Assembly: GCA_035222895.1 (NCBI GenBank)
Contig: JAVYIG010000695.1
Coordinates: 62,001-126,000, forward strand
From: Strongylocentrotus droebachiensis
Lineage: Eukaryota > Echinodermata > Echinoidea > Camarodonta > Strongylocentrotidae
Length of the DNA: 64,000 bases
Direction of reading: 5' to 3'
Under the pieces are notes generated by a model. That model did no database searches and was not told where the DNA came from. It worked only from the letters and a program-made list of their open reading frames with translations. The position numbers and the translations under genes are program-made. Positions 19,291 to 32,019 of this stretch are shown piece after piece (the stretch's first letter is position 1; each line of letters opens with the position of its first letter).

Positions 19291-22200
19291 CCCGCCAAAC
19301 CTCCAAGAACCTTGCATAACTCATTCTTACTTTAATACAGGTATTGTATTTAACATAGGAGACTCTGAACAGACCAGTCATTTAACAGCAATTTGTAACT
19401 TTTCCTGATTTAAAGTTATCAATGATGCATCTTAACATAGTAGAATTTGAGAAGAATTTTGTAACTCATCATTACTTTTATCATCCAAATTTTGAGATGG
19501 TAAAGTAATCACACCATATTGTACCCAAAATACAAGGAAAAAATGTATGCATAGCTGCATATTTATTAGCTTTGGTATAATTTTTTTAAGCATATGACTG
19601 CAAAAGCGATAACAAGGATTAAACATTAGGAAGAAGTCTAAAGTTGAGTCAAAGACTTTGGTTTTCAGCAAAAAGAATTGCATATAGGTTTGTAGAGTGG
19701 AACTATTTCTAGGGTTGAAGGAGAGACAAACTGTATTGCTGTATTGTAGGACCAGATATAGATTGACTCCTTTTGTAATTGTAATAAGGAAAATATTGAT
19801 GACAATTATTGTATGCTTTCATTTAGGAAAATTTAGCTTGAAGGTTTGAAGTGCAGTTTTCATGTGAAAAAGCAGCAAAATTATATAAAGCTCTTGAAAC
19901 ATAGTATTACGTGCTTTACAAATGTAGCAATTGTTATTTCATTGTTTCCACATGTCTCAAAGTTATGTAGTCATTCAATTACATGTGACTTTTACCAAGT
20001 GAATGGCCATCACCAAAATTAACCCTAAAACTGTTTATAGGGTACAGTGTAGACCTCCTCCATGTTCATACAAAAACAAAACAAACAAATATGGCTTGAA
20101 ATATTTCTCCCCAAAAAGAAAATTGTGTTTTATTTAGACTTTTTTGTGTGTGACTAACTTCAGGTTGAATAAAAAATGCTGACCCCTAAAATATGATTTC
20201 CTTTCTAAAGAATAACCTTCACCAATCACCGAGAGGTTCATCTACGACTTTTATTTATTTTTTGTCTCCCTTAATTTTTTCAAGCAAATTTTACAAGTTG
20301 AAAATGATGATATGGTATGTGAGTAAGAACTAAATATTGTCTAGTTTCACATCCAGTTATGTTTTCATCTCAAGCTGTCTGCCTGTGGGCACTTTCTTCT
20401 AATGGACTGTACCAAAGAGTTGGATCTATTAGCTGAATCACTATGTTTTTACTACACCCATGGGACACTGCTGAATACACTCTGAAAGCATTTGAACTGT
20501 TTTTGTGGGATAGAGTTACATACCGTATACTTCTTCTTTAGGATAAGGCATTCTCAAATACCTTGGCCCATTGTCCTTTCAACTCAACTGCCCTGTTATT
20601 TTGTTTTCAGTCATGAATAAGAAGTACAGGACGATCAGAATCTTTGTGAAATATGCTATCATTTTTATAAAGGTATCGTTGATTTCACGGATGTAGCGTT
20701 AGAATTTATGTTTGATGTTTGTATAAAATGTCCTGATGATTGTGTAAACGTAGTTTATGAGAGAAAAAAAATGAATTGAAAACTACAAAAGTCCATAACT
20801 CTTAGACATCTTTCCATATAGGAGGTTGAGTGCAATTCAAGTGACTGAATTTTTGATGATAAATTAAAAAGAAATAATTGTGTATTTGTTATTTTTTCAA
20901 TCAATTTTGAGGGGGACTAAAACAAATAAGGGAAATGCACTGCACACATATGAGTATTTTTAGTTTGCTTTCACTTGTGATGGTATTGGTGATTTAAAGC
21001 AGAAAGGTTGGGTGAAACCTATCTGCAAAATACCTGTGCTGTCATTTTAGGTTCAATTAAGATGTTCAGAGACTTTAAGGGGGACAATTAATGTCATTCA
21101 TTGGATTAAAGTGTTTTTTGTTGTTGGTGTAATTTCATAAGATATAAAGCACATATTTGCTCACAAGCATTGTAGTTCATATTAAAAAGCTGTTAGGAAT
21201 GCTGAAAACATCTGTATTTTTATGTTTGTCGTCAGCACAAGGTCTATAGGTTTTAAAATATATTTGAGAATATTAAAAGCCCTTCGAGGCATTTATAATT
21301 TGAAATTATTATGTATTTGAATATTAAATGTCATTTGCAATACAATATATTTCAAATGATCTAATGGAATTGTTAAAATTATGGATAATTTAGTTTTTGG
21401 TGCCATTGTGTTGTTTATTTGTTTTAATTCATATATTTGTTGACATTATTTCACTTTAGTTAAGGGGTTACTGGGTTAAAGAATAGTAAAAAAAAAATTT
21501 ATCATTGTACGGGCTCGTACAGATATGAGGCGGTAAAACCGCAGCATTTATGTAATGATGACATGAAGTGTAATAGTAATACGCTTCTCATGTTTGCATC
21601 TTATAACACAGAGCTCAGTTAATATGCTCAAGTCCTTTCTTGGGTGCAGTTGCCATTTGTTTATACATTTCTTTAAAACATGGTGGCTTCTATAGGGCGG
21701 TCTAAAAGCGTTTAATCAATTATTGAAATAGTATATCACAATAGTATACAATGAGTGAATATTTTGCAAAATTTTAAACAAAATAGGAAAGTGTTTTACT
21801 GAAGTGTGGTAACTGTCATTTAGTCAGCATTGTATAATGGTATGTAAACCATAATATATTCACTTATATAAACACACATAACTATGCACATACAGTAAAG
21901 GAGGTATAAACTGTGGATTTACACAACATTACCTAGTCTTAATATTTTGTTTATTGATGAATAGAAAAGTATGTTAGTTTCTAATGTAAAATAAAAGGTA
22001 TTACCATGTATGTATTTATACCTGTAGTATTTTTTTTTCTCCTGAAAATCACAACCAAAGTGTCTATTAATGGAGAAGAAATTCTCATTTTTAGAGTCGC
22101 TCTTTCATAATTTTGAAACAAAATCAGACGAGTGAACTTAACGTAAGCAAAATAAAATTAAAAGCAATGGGAAGAAACTAGAAAGCAAGGAGGAAATTTA

Positions 22201-22525
22201 GATTGAGAACATCTCTGTAACAAAACAATATGCAAATAGATATGTAGAAACATATTGTCTGGAAACTAGCCTTTCAACTCTTTCCTGTAATGATAGCTAA
22301 AACTCTTTATTGGTGTATGTTCATTTATTGTTACATTTTCTGTGATATTCAACTATTGTTATTTATTGTTTTCATAGGTATGTGACATATTGTGTTTCTT
22401 GCTATTTTGTTCTTTTTTCTTTCATTTTTGTTTGGTCTAAGAGTCTGAGTTGGACCTTTGCAATGGAATTTAAGTTTTTACTGTGAAAAAAAATGGATTG
22501 TTGAACTGTACTGATTATGAATAAA
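19291..22525 (+). other. TMEM33: Long TMEM33 3' untranslated region
   Basis: About 3.2 kb of U-rich sequence without transposon ends or splice-like structure, up to a canonical AATAAA at 22520-22525. Another AATAAA is at 20168-20173, so a shorter form is possible. Two small hairpins lie at 21506-21521 and 21530-21542. The extent is inferred from composition and signals. Confidence 0.5.
22520..22525 (+). promoter_or_regulatory. Distal polyadenylation signal of TMEM33
   Basis: AATAAA followed within about 40 bases by a T-rich stretch (TTGCTTTTTCTTTTTTATG), the usual arrangement of cleavage signals. Confidence 0.5.
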
Positions 22526-23976
22526 TCTCATACCAAATAGTTATGAATTGGGCGAGTTGCTTTTTCTTTTTTATGACCATGTACGAAACTATACAATTAG
22601 ATAACGAATTATGCATCACCTAGAATTGCTTAGTTTGAACATATAAATATCCTTCATAGAATAAACAAAGACTATCAATGATTTCCTGGCCAGTGGTAGA
22701 AAATAACATTAAAGCCCCTCTTAAGTGTTGGGAGCCCCAACAAATTTGATGGCAAAATTTCACTTAAATTGTATCATATAGAAAGAGGATGTCATTTAAG
22801 ACACAGTTCTGCAAGGATTTACAAAACAAAATGTGTTTGAAGTTGAATATTGATGAACAAATACAAACTATATTTATTCTTTTATCAGTAATTGTCTTCA
22901 AACACATTTTTTTAGGGGAGAATATTTGCAGAAGTGTGTCTTGAATGAAATCCTCTTTCAAAGAAACCCGTCGAGGCTTCATGGTGAAGGTTATAACATG
23001 AGAGGGCGTGCTTTCGGAAGAGACGCATTACTCCATCAATCACAACGATGAAAGAGCACAAAATGGTGTAAATCTAAATCTAAAATAATTTAAGTTAGTC
23101 ATACCAACCGCTTAGCTAAGATTTGATTATAGGGGCGGATCACTAACACTGGAGGGGTCGGTGTAATGAGGGGAAGCTTTGACGTTTCATTAACTTATTA
23201 GAGAAAGAAGACGATTCGTTGTACCGGTCTCGACTCTAAGCCCCACTGTCATACTTGTCCTACTAATCGGTGACCATTGGTCCCCCATGATCCTCTTTTT
23301 CATATGTTAATTGAGAGCTAAGTTGATGAGATAGCCACCTGTCATTCACCACGCGGTGTGGTCTAATCCTTCCCGGCTAAACTAGTGAAGCCGGCCTATC
23401 ATTGTCTGAAATTTCAAAATTAATATTTGATTCATTGATATACAAGATTTCATTTTTTTTTTAAAGGATATCTTCAGAAATTAGCATCATGTACGTGAAA
23501 AATATATTGACATTTAAATCGACCAATCACCAAACAATCAGCATTTCATCATAAGATTTCCATAATTGCTTGCGGGAAATATGTTATTTGCCACGTTATT
23601 ATGACTTATTTCTTGTTTATTTCTGGTATGAGAATGGGGTTGTATCTACATACTGGCTATGTATTCCTACATTCTCCTCAGCTGGACAACGTATATAGAA
23701 CCCGACTCTGGACCTCTGTGAGGAACAGAACTTATATAGAACTTCATCGCTCGAAAGAGTTTCCTTTCTGTAAGTCTGACAATTATGTCGAGCTGGACGA
23801 AAGGCGAACTGGGCTGGGCTGGTGGCTATATAGAGTTCAAAACTCATTTCACAATTACATTTTTAAATAAAGGATAATATATGATTCATATCAGTTGTTT
23901 CTTTTATAATCTTTTTAACACAGTTTTTGTAATGTTTCTTTGTCTGCTCCTTTTTCTTCCTACGTCCTCTTACTTT

Positions 23977-24046
<70 letters not shown>

Positions 24047-27000
24047 GGCCGGCGTTTTCTTTTTGGTGGGCGACCGCCCCCACCGCCCCTCCCCCTGACC
24101 GCGCGCCTGAATCATACCACATGGCGAATAAATGAGATAACGAGATCTATGGATCCGTATCAATTTGAGAATGTCCCATGATGGTGATTGGAAGCGGAGT
24201 GAGCGAGGCAGATTCTATCTGCAAATATCGAACTAGATTTACAAACTATTCCCGACTTTCTAATTGCGTTAACTAATAGTATAGAAAAGGTATTTAAAAC
24301 GTATCGTCATTGGATTAAAAGAAAATCAAATTGATTCATAGATTAATTCATATCTAAGGGATGGGTTTCAAACTAACTCCAAATCATCGTAGTCTGTTTT
24401 GGTTGTTGTGTTTTTTGTTCTTCTTCTGGCAAACCTCTGAACATAAAGTGCTCCGACACCTCCTTTCCCATTCAACATTTTCTAGCGACGCTCCTCCAAA
24501 TCAACACGAATAAATGAAATCAACTCGATGTAAGATAATACAGTTTTTGCCAAAGTTAATTCAGTAAATAGGGCACATACGTGTTGCTCATATTCCAATT
24601 TAAAAATCGAATGGAGAGGATTGTATACACAATGTTCTTATGTTGGTGGGGGGAGGGGGGGGGGGGTGAGAGACATTTTAAACGACATCTAAAAGAAACC
24701 ATTAAATGAAATGTTCGTAAATATTAATTACAGATCTTATATAGACCTTACATTACTTTGCCATACTATTTTATGTGTTCTAGTATGCATTTTTCTTTTA
24801 TCTATATTTAAAAGAAAATAGTACAATTAATCCTTCCGGCTGCGAAACAGATTTTCAATAAATGTACAATTATAACAAATTTGATCACGCACATTTATCA
24901 AGAGGTTTTTAGTGAGACATCGGTCTTAGGTGGGGTCATACTCAGTAGAACAAAAATAGTCATATCACGAGATTTAGTCATCAATGTGATGGAGGTGCTC
25001 AGAGTTAATCATTTTATGTTGTTTAATGAGCTATCAGTCATGCTAAAGGTTAACTAATGATTTAAAGTTCAACTTGCTTCTTTGATTTCCATGAACTTTT
25101 GCAGTAGGAACAAAGCAAAAAATTCCGACGTGAAACATTTGTTTTCAGGGAATGATTTCGGGAATCCCACCGGCCCTCCTAGACCCAAACGGTGGAGCCG
25201 TGGTGGGTGAGCAGAATTCTCGTCATGATTTTGTCTCTTTTGGCACCCCCCGTTTTTTTAATTTCTCAAATTGGATTTTGGGGGTCATTTTCAGCCCCTT
25301 CTGCGTCCGCCTCAGACAGACAAAATTTATATATAGGCGGGTACTTAGATAAACAGTATGACTAATAGACATATTGGTAGATTGCATTTTATTGAATCAT
25401 ATCTTAAATTTAATGGACGTTTTTTACTCTTAAATTGTAAATACAATATGTTTCTGCCTTACTGGGCTGCTATTCTGAATGTTTTTAATAAAAAACCATA
25501 TAATTAAATAGGTGACAGACTTAAATTGGGCTACCTTATAATATTGCTTGGTATGGGCACATGTTGGTAGATGGGTTAAATGGTTAGATAAATGCATCAC
25601 ATGAAAAATAGTCCAATAACCTAAAGCAACGTGTGTTAATTAATAATTCTGGAACTAATTGGTGATCAATTAGTTTAGCCTACTCTTCATATTATCTTCT
25701 TCTAGGGTACATGATGGCATCTACTTGATTCCCCTTTCGTCCAGTTATTAAAAAGAAGTTCAGCAGGAGCCTAGAGTTATCAAGGGGACTTTGAGGCGAT
25801 AGTGAATGACATCGTCTGCCACGGATACCGATCGATGATGAAGTGAAAAGGTGTGCGCGCCAAATAATGTTGACGCCTCAATCGAACGTGCAACTAACTA
25901 ATCGTCATCCCGAGACACAGTCACAGCTCTATTCCAAAAAAAATCTCTTCTTTCTAAATAGTTTCTAACATTCTGTTTCCTGTGTGCGATTAATGAAGGC
26001 CTTCATATGTCAGGGCGAATCAAAGCGGTGAATCTCATAACTCTATTCCACTCTGTCACGTGATCCAGTCAAATCAGATCAAATTATAAACGGTGTACAT
26101 TTTCGAGAGCAAAGCGAGAGCAGACGTATATCGGTAAACAGAAATAAAACAATGATGTGGATTCCGTCTATGACAGTTGCTTGACAACGTTCATTGTATT
26201 TTCACAACGGCAGGAAACACTAATCAAATCTCCACTCGGTTTGGGATTTATGACTTTTTTTGAGGTTTGCTGACTGTGATGTGAGCACATGATCGTTGTT
26301 GACCAGAACAATTAAGCAAAAGAGGTGTGATTTACTGACTGTTTGGTGCTGCCATGTTTCAGGGAAATGAAAAGGAAAAAAGAGAACACGTTTGTTGATT
26401 GTTTGTGAAGTAAGCACGGAGTCAAAGCATGTGTGCTTTATCTTTAATTCTATATTTTGGAATGAGGAGCCATCTTGCACTTTTTCTTGAACTCAGCGGG
26501 GTTGCTCGGTGACGCCCTTGTGAATCTTAGACGGTTCACAATGATTATAATTTATATACAGAAACACATACTTGAACGGTGTTGCAAAAGACTTATGCCA
26601 CTCTCCTTTTTCTATTCCTCTCTCCCAGTTTCTTGTATCTCTTCTACTATATTCCGCATTCTTTCCCTTTCCTCTCTTAACCCTTACCCTTATCTTCCCC
26701 CTCCCATTCCTACTTCTGTTCAAATTGGAACATTATCAATGATTTGCCTCCTTTCATTCTCCTCACTTTACTCCTTTATAATTATTTTTGTTCATTTAAA
26801 AACTCAAAGAGATTCGACTTTTTGAACCTGTATTTTGGCCACTTGCCAGTGAATATTTCGCTTCATTGTCATGAAAAAGCAAGATCATTGTGTAGATGAC
26901 AATCTTCCTATTGTATTTTGATTTCTTTTAATATGATTGTTTTACCTTAATGTATCCCCTCGTCACAAGAAAAGCAACCTAACATTATGAATTGTTTTGA

Positions 27001-27934
27001 CAAAATGCTTGCCACTGTTTTACTTCATAAGTCATTTTTTGAGAGCGGCTGTCTTTATTTCCGATTATCGGGATTTGTATCCACAATATCCCTATAATGT
27101 ATCCTCGCTCTATCCACCTCTTTCACGAATGTATCATTTCTCACTTACTACATAACCTCGCATGCAATATACAATCTTTCAATTGCAAACATTCATGAGC
27201 ACTCAAACCATTGCATTTCTGAAACGAACGTATCTCAAAGACCGATTTACTAACATTGAAATTTTACGCATATTTGTAATGCATACTTTTTATGCATACA
27301 AATGTCGTTGATTCCAAGTATTGTAGTTCATAATAACAGGTTAATTAAATTACCGTCACTATAGGTCCCCAGGAAAGAAACATCCATAAATTTGAATATG
27401 ATAGTTAACCAGTCTATTTATTCATGGTGACCGGTCAATGTTTTTTGACCTAATTTCTAGGGGATAGCTTCATCCGATTCTGAGAATTAAGAAATCTTTC
27501 AGTCCAAACTATTTCTCTGATTCAGGTATCAATAGCTGGTCAATGGGATGGGGGATGGGAGGGGGAGGGGGAGGGGGAGGGGGCATAGGGGCAGTTGCCC
27601 TACACATTGTGCATGCTTGCCCCTTCCCCCGCCCAAACATGTGGCCCCTGCCAACATTGCCAAAGCATTTTTATCACTCGTTATTTATGTACATGTATAT
27701 TGTTTTTTCATGTCACTGTAGGCCTATATTTACGAACTCTGGATCTGCTATTGAGTATATAATTATATGCTTTAGATAGTCACACACTCAATACTTTCAA
27801 AACACGTCGACCAAGCAAAACACCGACAATTCTCTCAACTTAGGAAATGAAAATTCAAGAATCCAGACAGAAAAGAAAAAAAACATCCACAACTTTGTTT
27901 ACACTGAACTCGATGTGGGCTCAAGGGCCCAAAC
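22526..27934. other. Intergenic region between TMEM33 and dachshund (tail-to-tail)
   Basis: No coding homology found. It contains a (TC)n microsatellite, G-rich patches (about 24643-24667 and 27550-27590), and a CACGTG E-box near 26059. The open frames at 23601-23870 and 25152-25352 look random. Confidence 0.5.
23979..24043. repeat. (TC)n microsatellite
   Basis: About 32 uninterrupted TC dinucleotides. Confidence 0.97.
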
Positions 27935-30900
27935 TTTATTGCAATATCGCTTCCCTAATAAATTAAAAGAAATTATTTACTTTGGAAAGAGCAAACAAAT
28001 CAACAAATGATAACAACGTTAAAGATGATGATGATGAGAATGAGACAACAAAATAGTAATGACAAAATAATAAATGAAAGAATTTGCGCTACCTATAAAT
28101 GAAACCAATTGACATCTACAATCTACAATAACAAGACACATTTATCTACAATAGTTTAATGCATTTTTTTTTCGTTTGTTCCTCTAGTTTTCAAAATCTG
28201 TAGTTTGTACACAATTTTGTTACAAGAATAAGATGTATACAGCAAATTCAATAGTCACACATTCATAACCTTTCTCATACAGAGAGCTTCAATAAAAGGT
28301 GGTTTTAATTGTAGCAGAATATTTCATAAAGTGAGCACCGTAGATATACAAAGATATGGGGGGAAACACTTTATAACATTAAAAGTTGTTTTAAGACATT
28401 TTGTTCTGTACATATTCCAGTATGAATTGACCATTGACCTCTTTTCTTTCTGTATGACTATGTAATCATTTATGTCATAATTTTAGAAGAAAGTTTTCTA
28501 TTGAATCAGATATTCTGGTTTAATCAATGGCATGCTATGCTCTATCTCACAAAATTTGCGATTTGAAGCAAGAAAGAGGAAACATATCTGCATAATTTCA
28601 GTCTCGTAGATGTGACTACACAAACAAAAACAATCAGGTAAAAAATATCACCTGCATGCCCTCGTAGAACCTGCCCCAACATCTTTGACACAAAGCCAGC
28701 AAATTTGTTTCCCCCAATTATGAACACATACTTTGAGCAGTTATTTTCAAATATTCTTAAATCACTGATGTTAAGACATGATTGATATCATACAATAAAC
28801 ATACTTCAATTTTCTTTTTCTTTGTTTTTAAAATAGAAAAACCACAACTCTCAACAAACTTAAGTCGATGCTAACATTGGAGGTGGGGTAAACAAGAAAT
28901 CATGGCTAAGTCAGTGCATCTATCTGATACTTTGCCACCCTGAGATGAAAATATAAATGTTCTTACTTCTACAACACAAAATCAAATACAAAAAGATAAT
29001 TTTTTTTTATTGGAACAGGAAGAAAAAAAAAACCTTTCAAATATCAAATTCAATAATTATATGATGGAAAAAATAAGGTGCAGAATAACTACAGGTAATG
29101 AATAGGATGATCATAAAAATTATATTTTTTGGTTAATTACAATGGTTAATATACAAATGGACACAAAACAGGAATGTCTATAATTATACAGTTCTCTAGG
29201 TCATTCAAGTATCATGTGTTATTACATCGATGCACATAAATCTTTAAAGTCGGCATGGGGTGACTAGGTAGATCAAGCCTTAAAACGATTATTAGAAAAG
29301 GTATGAAAACTAACACTCTTAAGTTACATGGGAGAGTAAAGGACTAGCCTAATAGAGACTGGTATTCAAATCTCAATCTTATTCTATTCCCTCCTACATC
29401 AGAACATAATGCTGAAAATAGTTTCCAATCTTCATCACCCTCTATTGTCAAAGATACTAGAAAGAATGGAAACACAGAGATCTATAAAAGAAAAGATCAA
29501 TATTCAAAACAGGTCCTATCTTTAGAGTAGACACTAGCTGAAAAACATAAATCATAACAATGTTTAAAAATCTTATGAATATATCAGGTCATTACATTTA
29601 ACATTTTAAATACCTAACATGGATTTGATACAGATGAAATGACTTTTCTTTTAATACATTTTTTTAGTTAGATGGAAAAAAAATATAACATTTGTTTTCT
29701 GCTTTTGTCGTTTAGAACTACATCTAGGTATTTCAAATGAATAGTTATTATAACAAAAACTGTTTACACATAACTAACATCATTTACGGTAACAATTTCT
29801 GCACTTAAACCCTGTTAGCTTCTTCTCTGCACCCTCTAGTCTTTATGTGACAAACACCTATTACATAATAATATATCAATTTCAGGGTCATTATAATAAT
29901 ACATCTGCTGCAATTCTGTACAGCATATAAACTATACAATTGAAATACACATACTGGCCAAAGTCAAAGTCAAATAATGCGACATAGTACAAATGATTCT
30001 AAACAAGAAGGGAGTTTCAGCAAGACTTTAGAGGGAGGGAGAAAGCACAATGGATGCTAACAGTGAAACGCATGCTTTACTTTTGCCTAAGAAAACATCT
30101 GTTTTTTAAGACCTAATATGGAATAAATTTACAAATGGGGTAGCAAGGAGGATATGTAAGTAGTTAAAGAGCTAAATATATATTAATTGTTGAGATAGAA
30201 TTCAAACACCGATCATAGCATAGATTGGCCGATCAAGACTTTCATGATCCCTGCCTATGCGTTGTATTTGAATTTGAAAACATAAAACAAAATGTTAGTT
30301 GTTAAGAGTTCAGTCGCAGCACAAAAACTATGAATATATATATATTTGTCATCTTGTATGCTATTTCAAATGATATATGGCAATTGCGAGATGTACAGAA
30401 TCTGCATAGCGTTATGGCAAGTATGTCACATTTTTAGTTTTGATATTCAGAGCTAAAAAGGAGATAATTACAATTTAAATATACCAAGGCCAGAATTGCA
30501 TTTTACTCTTATTGGAAATTTTGTCATCTTGCATTTTTATGATAGGGAATATACGGTGCATCCTACGTATAAATGTCTACAAAATCAAATTACTAAAATT
30601 TAACAAATTCCTTACGATGCAAAGTGTATGAGAACTATTCTTAAGAAAAATTATACAATGGTTTGGAGAAATTCTTGCCATTTAAAATCAATTTGTAAAG
30701 GCAAATGAAAAGTGCTGTTCAAAATAGTGAGGTCAATATTTGACATCTATCATTTTACAAGTTAACTTACAATCAGGGGTCAAGGTTCATGACCTCTGAC
30801 ACAACTGATGAAATCAACTTTGCAGTACCAGCTGCTTGTTGCTGATTGTCTCTTTTCTGATTAATGAAGCAAAAACAAATGGAAAATTAAATTTAACAAA

Positions 30901-31963
30901 ACTTTACAACAGTACCAATCGTTCTTACCAGCGCTATATCTAGGCGAGGCAATTTTAATTGGATAATAAATAATAAATATACAAAGTCAGGGAAGTAATG
31001 TACATAAAGTAATGTCCACATATGAGGTTTCATAGCTTAACTTTTTACAACTGATTACCATTAAATAGAGCTTATATATTTGTCATTTTTACCGTTTTCC
31101 CATCTTGCACTTGATAGCTTTGGTTCTTTATCATTTATTTTGGCATAGTGATGAAATGATGGTGGTTGAGGAGATTGTAAAATGCAATAAAACCACAGTT
31201 TTGAAATCTAACCTACCATGTTTGTCAAAAAGATTATATTTTACATAAATAGTTCAAAGAGGGCAACACAGAAGAGACCAAACTGAACTACCACAACGAA
31301 GTCCTGGTCGTAATAACGGTTGGTAAGGTTAGAATTGCAAGGTCATATTTACATCAATTTACATCGACAACGGCGGCGACTCAAGTGGTACCTACGGAAT
31401 ACCAATACAGGAGGAGATAGGTCTATTCTGTCTCTAATATACCACTTGTAGAATGAGAAGGTATGAGAATACCAACACAGCACACATTCGTCGTAATCCG
31501 CAATAGCCTTGCTCACAAAATACTATATACATCCTCTAAAAGGTTCTCTATCTTGCCCAAAGTCTTTGCGTCACAAATGGCATTTTTGTTTTCTCTGATT
31601 CACTACTAAGAACCTGTGGACACCACGTTGTCGAAGACAGCTACAATAATTACAATGTCTTTCATTTGTACATCCAACTAAAAGTCCACACTGCTGCATT
31701 TCTCCCTGCCAGGCCGTTAAAAGTTCACTGAGGTCATCTTTATACAGGATCCGTCCTCTGTACATCTTCACATACAAGTAGTAAATCATCTTCGTATTCT
31801 GTTTCAGCGATCCATTCTCCTATGCCTTTGTGTAAGGATTCAGGCTCCTTCTTCTTCCCAGCCAGAGGTCAATTAAGGTCAAGCAGTACCTGTACTTTTT
31901 ACATGCATGTCACTCCGATGGGCCTGGATGCAGTGTTGCCATGGAGACCAGGTTGGGCGCGGT
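27910..31963 (-). other. dac: Probable long dachshund 3' untranslated region
   Basis: From the TAA stop leftward there are about 4 kb with no transposon ends and a strong A bias on the plus strand, i.e. a U-rich transcript, matching the composition of the TMEM33 3'UTR on its own strand. A minus-strand AATAAA lies at 27935-27940 and others at 31134-31139 and about 29003. The length is inferred. Confidence 0.45.
27935..27940 (-). promoter_or_regulatory. Candidate distal polyadenylation signal of dachshund
   Basis: TTTATT on the plus strand, AATAAA on the coding strand, at the point where the A-biased block ends. Confidence 0.4.
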
Positions 31964-32019
31964 TTACGTGGCCAAGCCGGGGTTGAAGAGGAGGGAGTTC
32001 TTGAAGTACATTCTGGCAT
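31964..32019 (-). CDS. dac: dachshund exon j: C-terminus and stop
   Basis: Acceptor TCTGTACAG. Encodes DARMYFKNSLLFNPGLAT then TAA. The DARMYFK part matches DGRLYLK near the vertebrate C-terminus; the last residues are lineage-specific. Confidence 0.92.

Noticed and set aside
23601-23870. 89-codon frame with TATATAGA repeats nearby
   Set aside because: No recognisable domain and an opposing frame on the other strand; transposon ends could not be defined.
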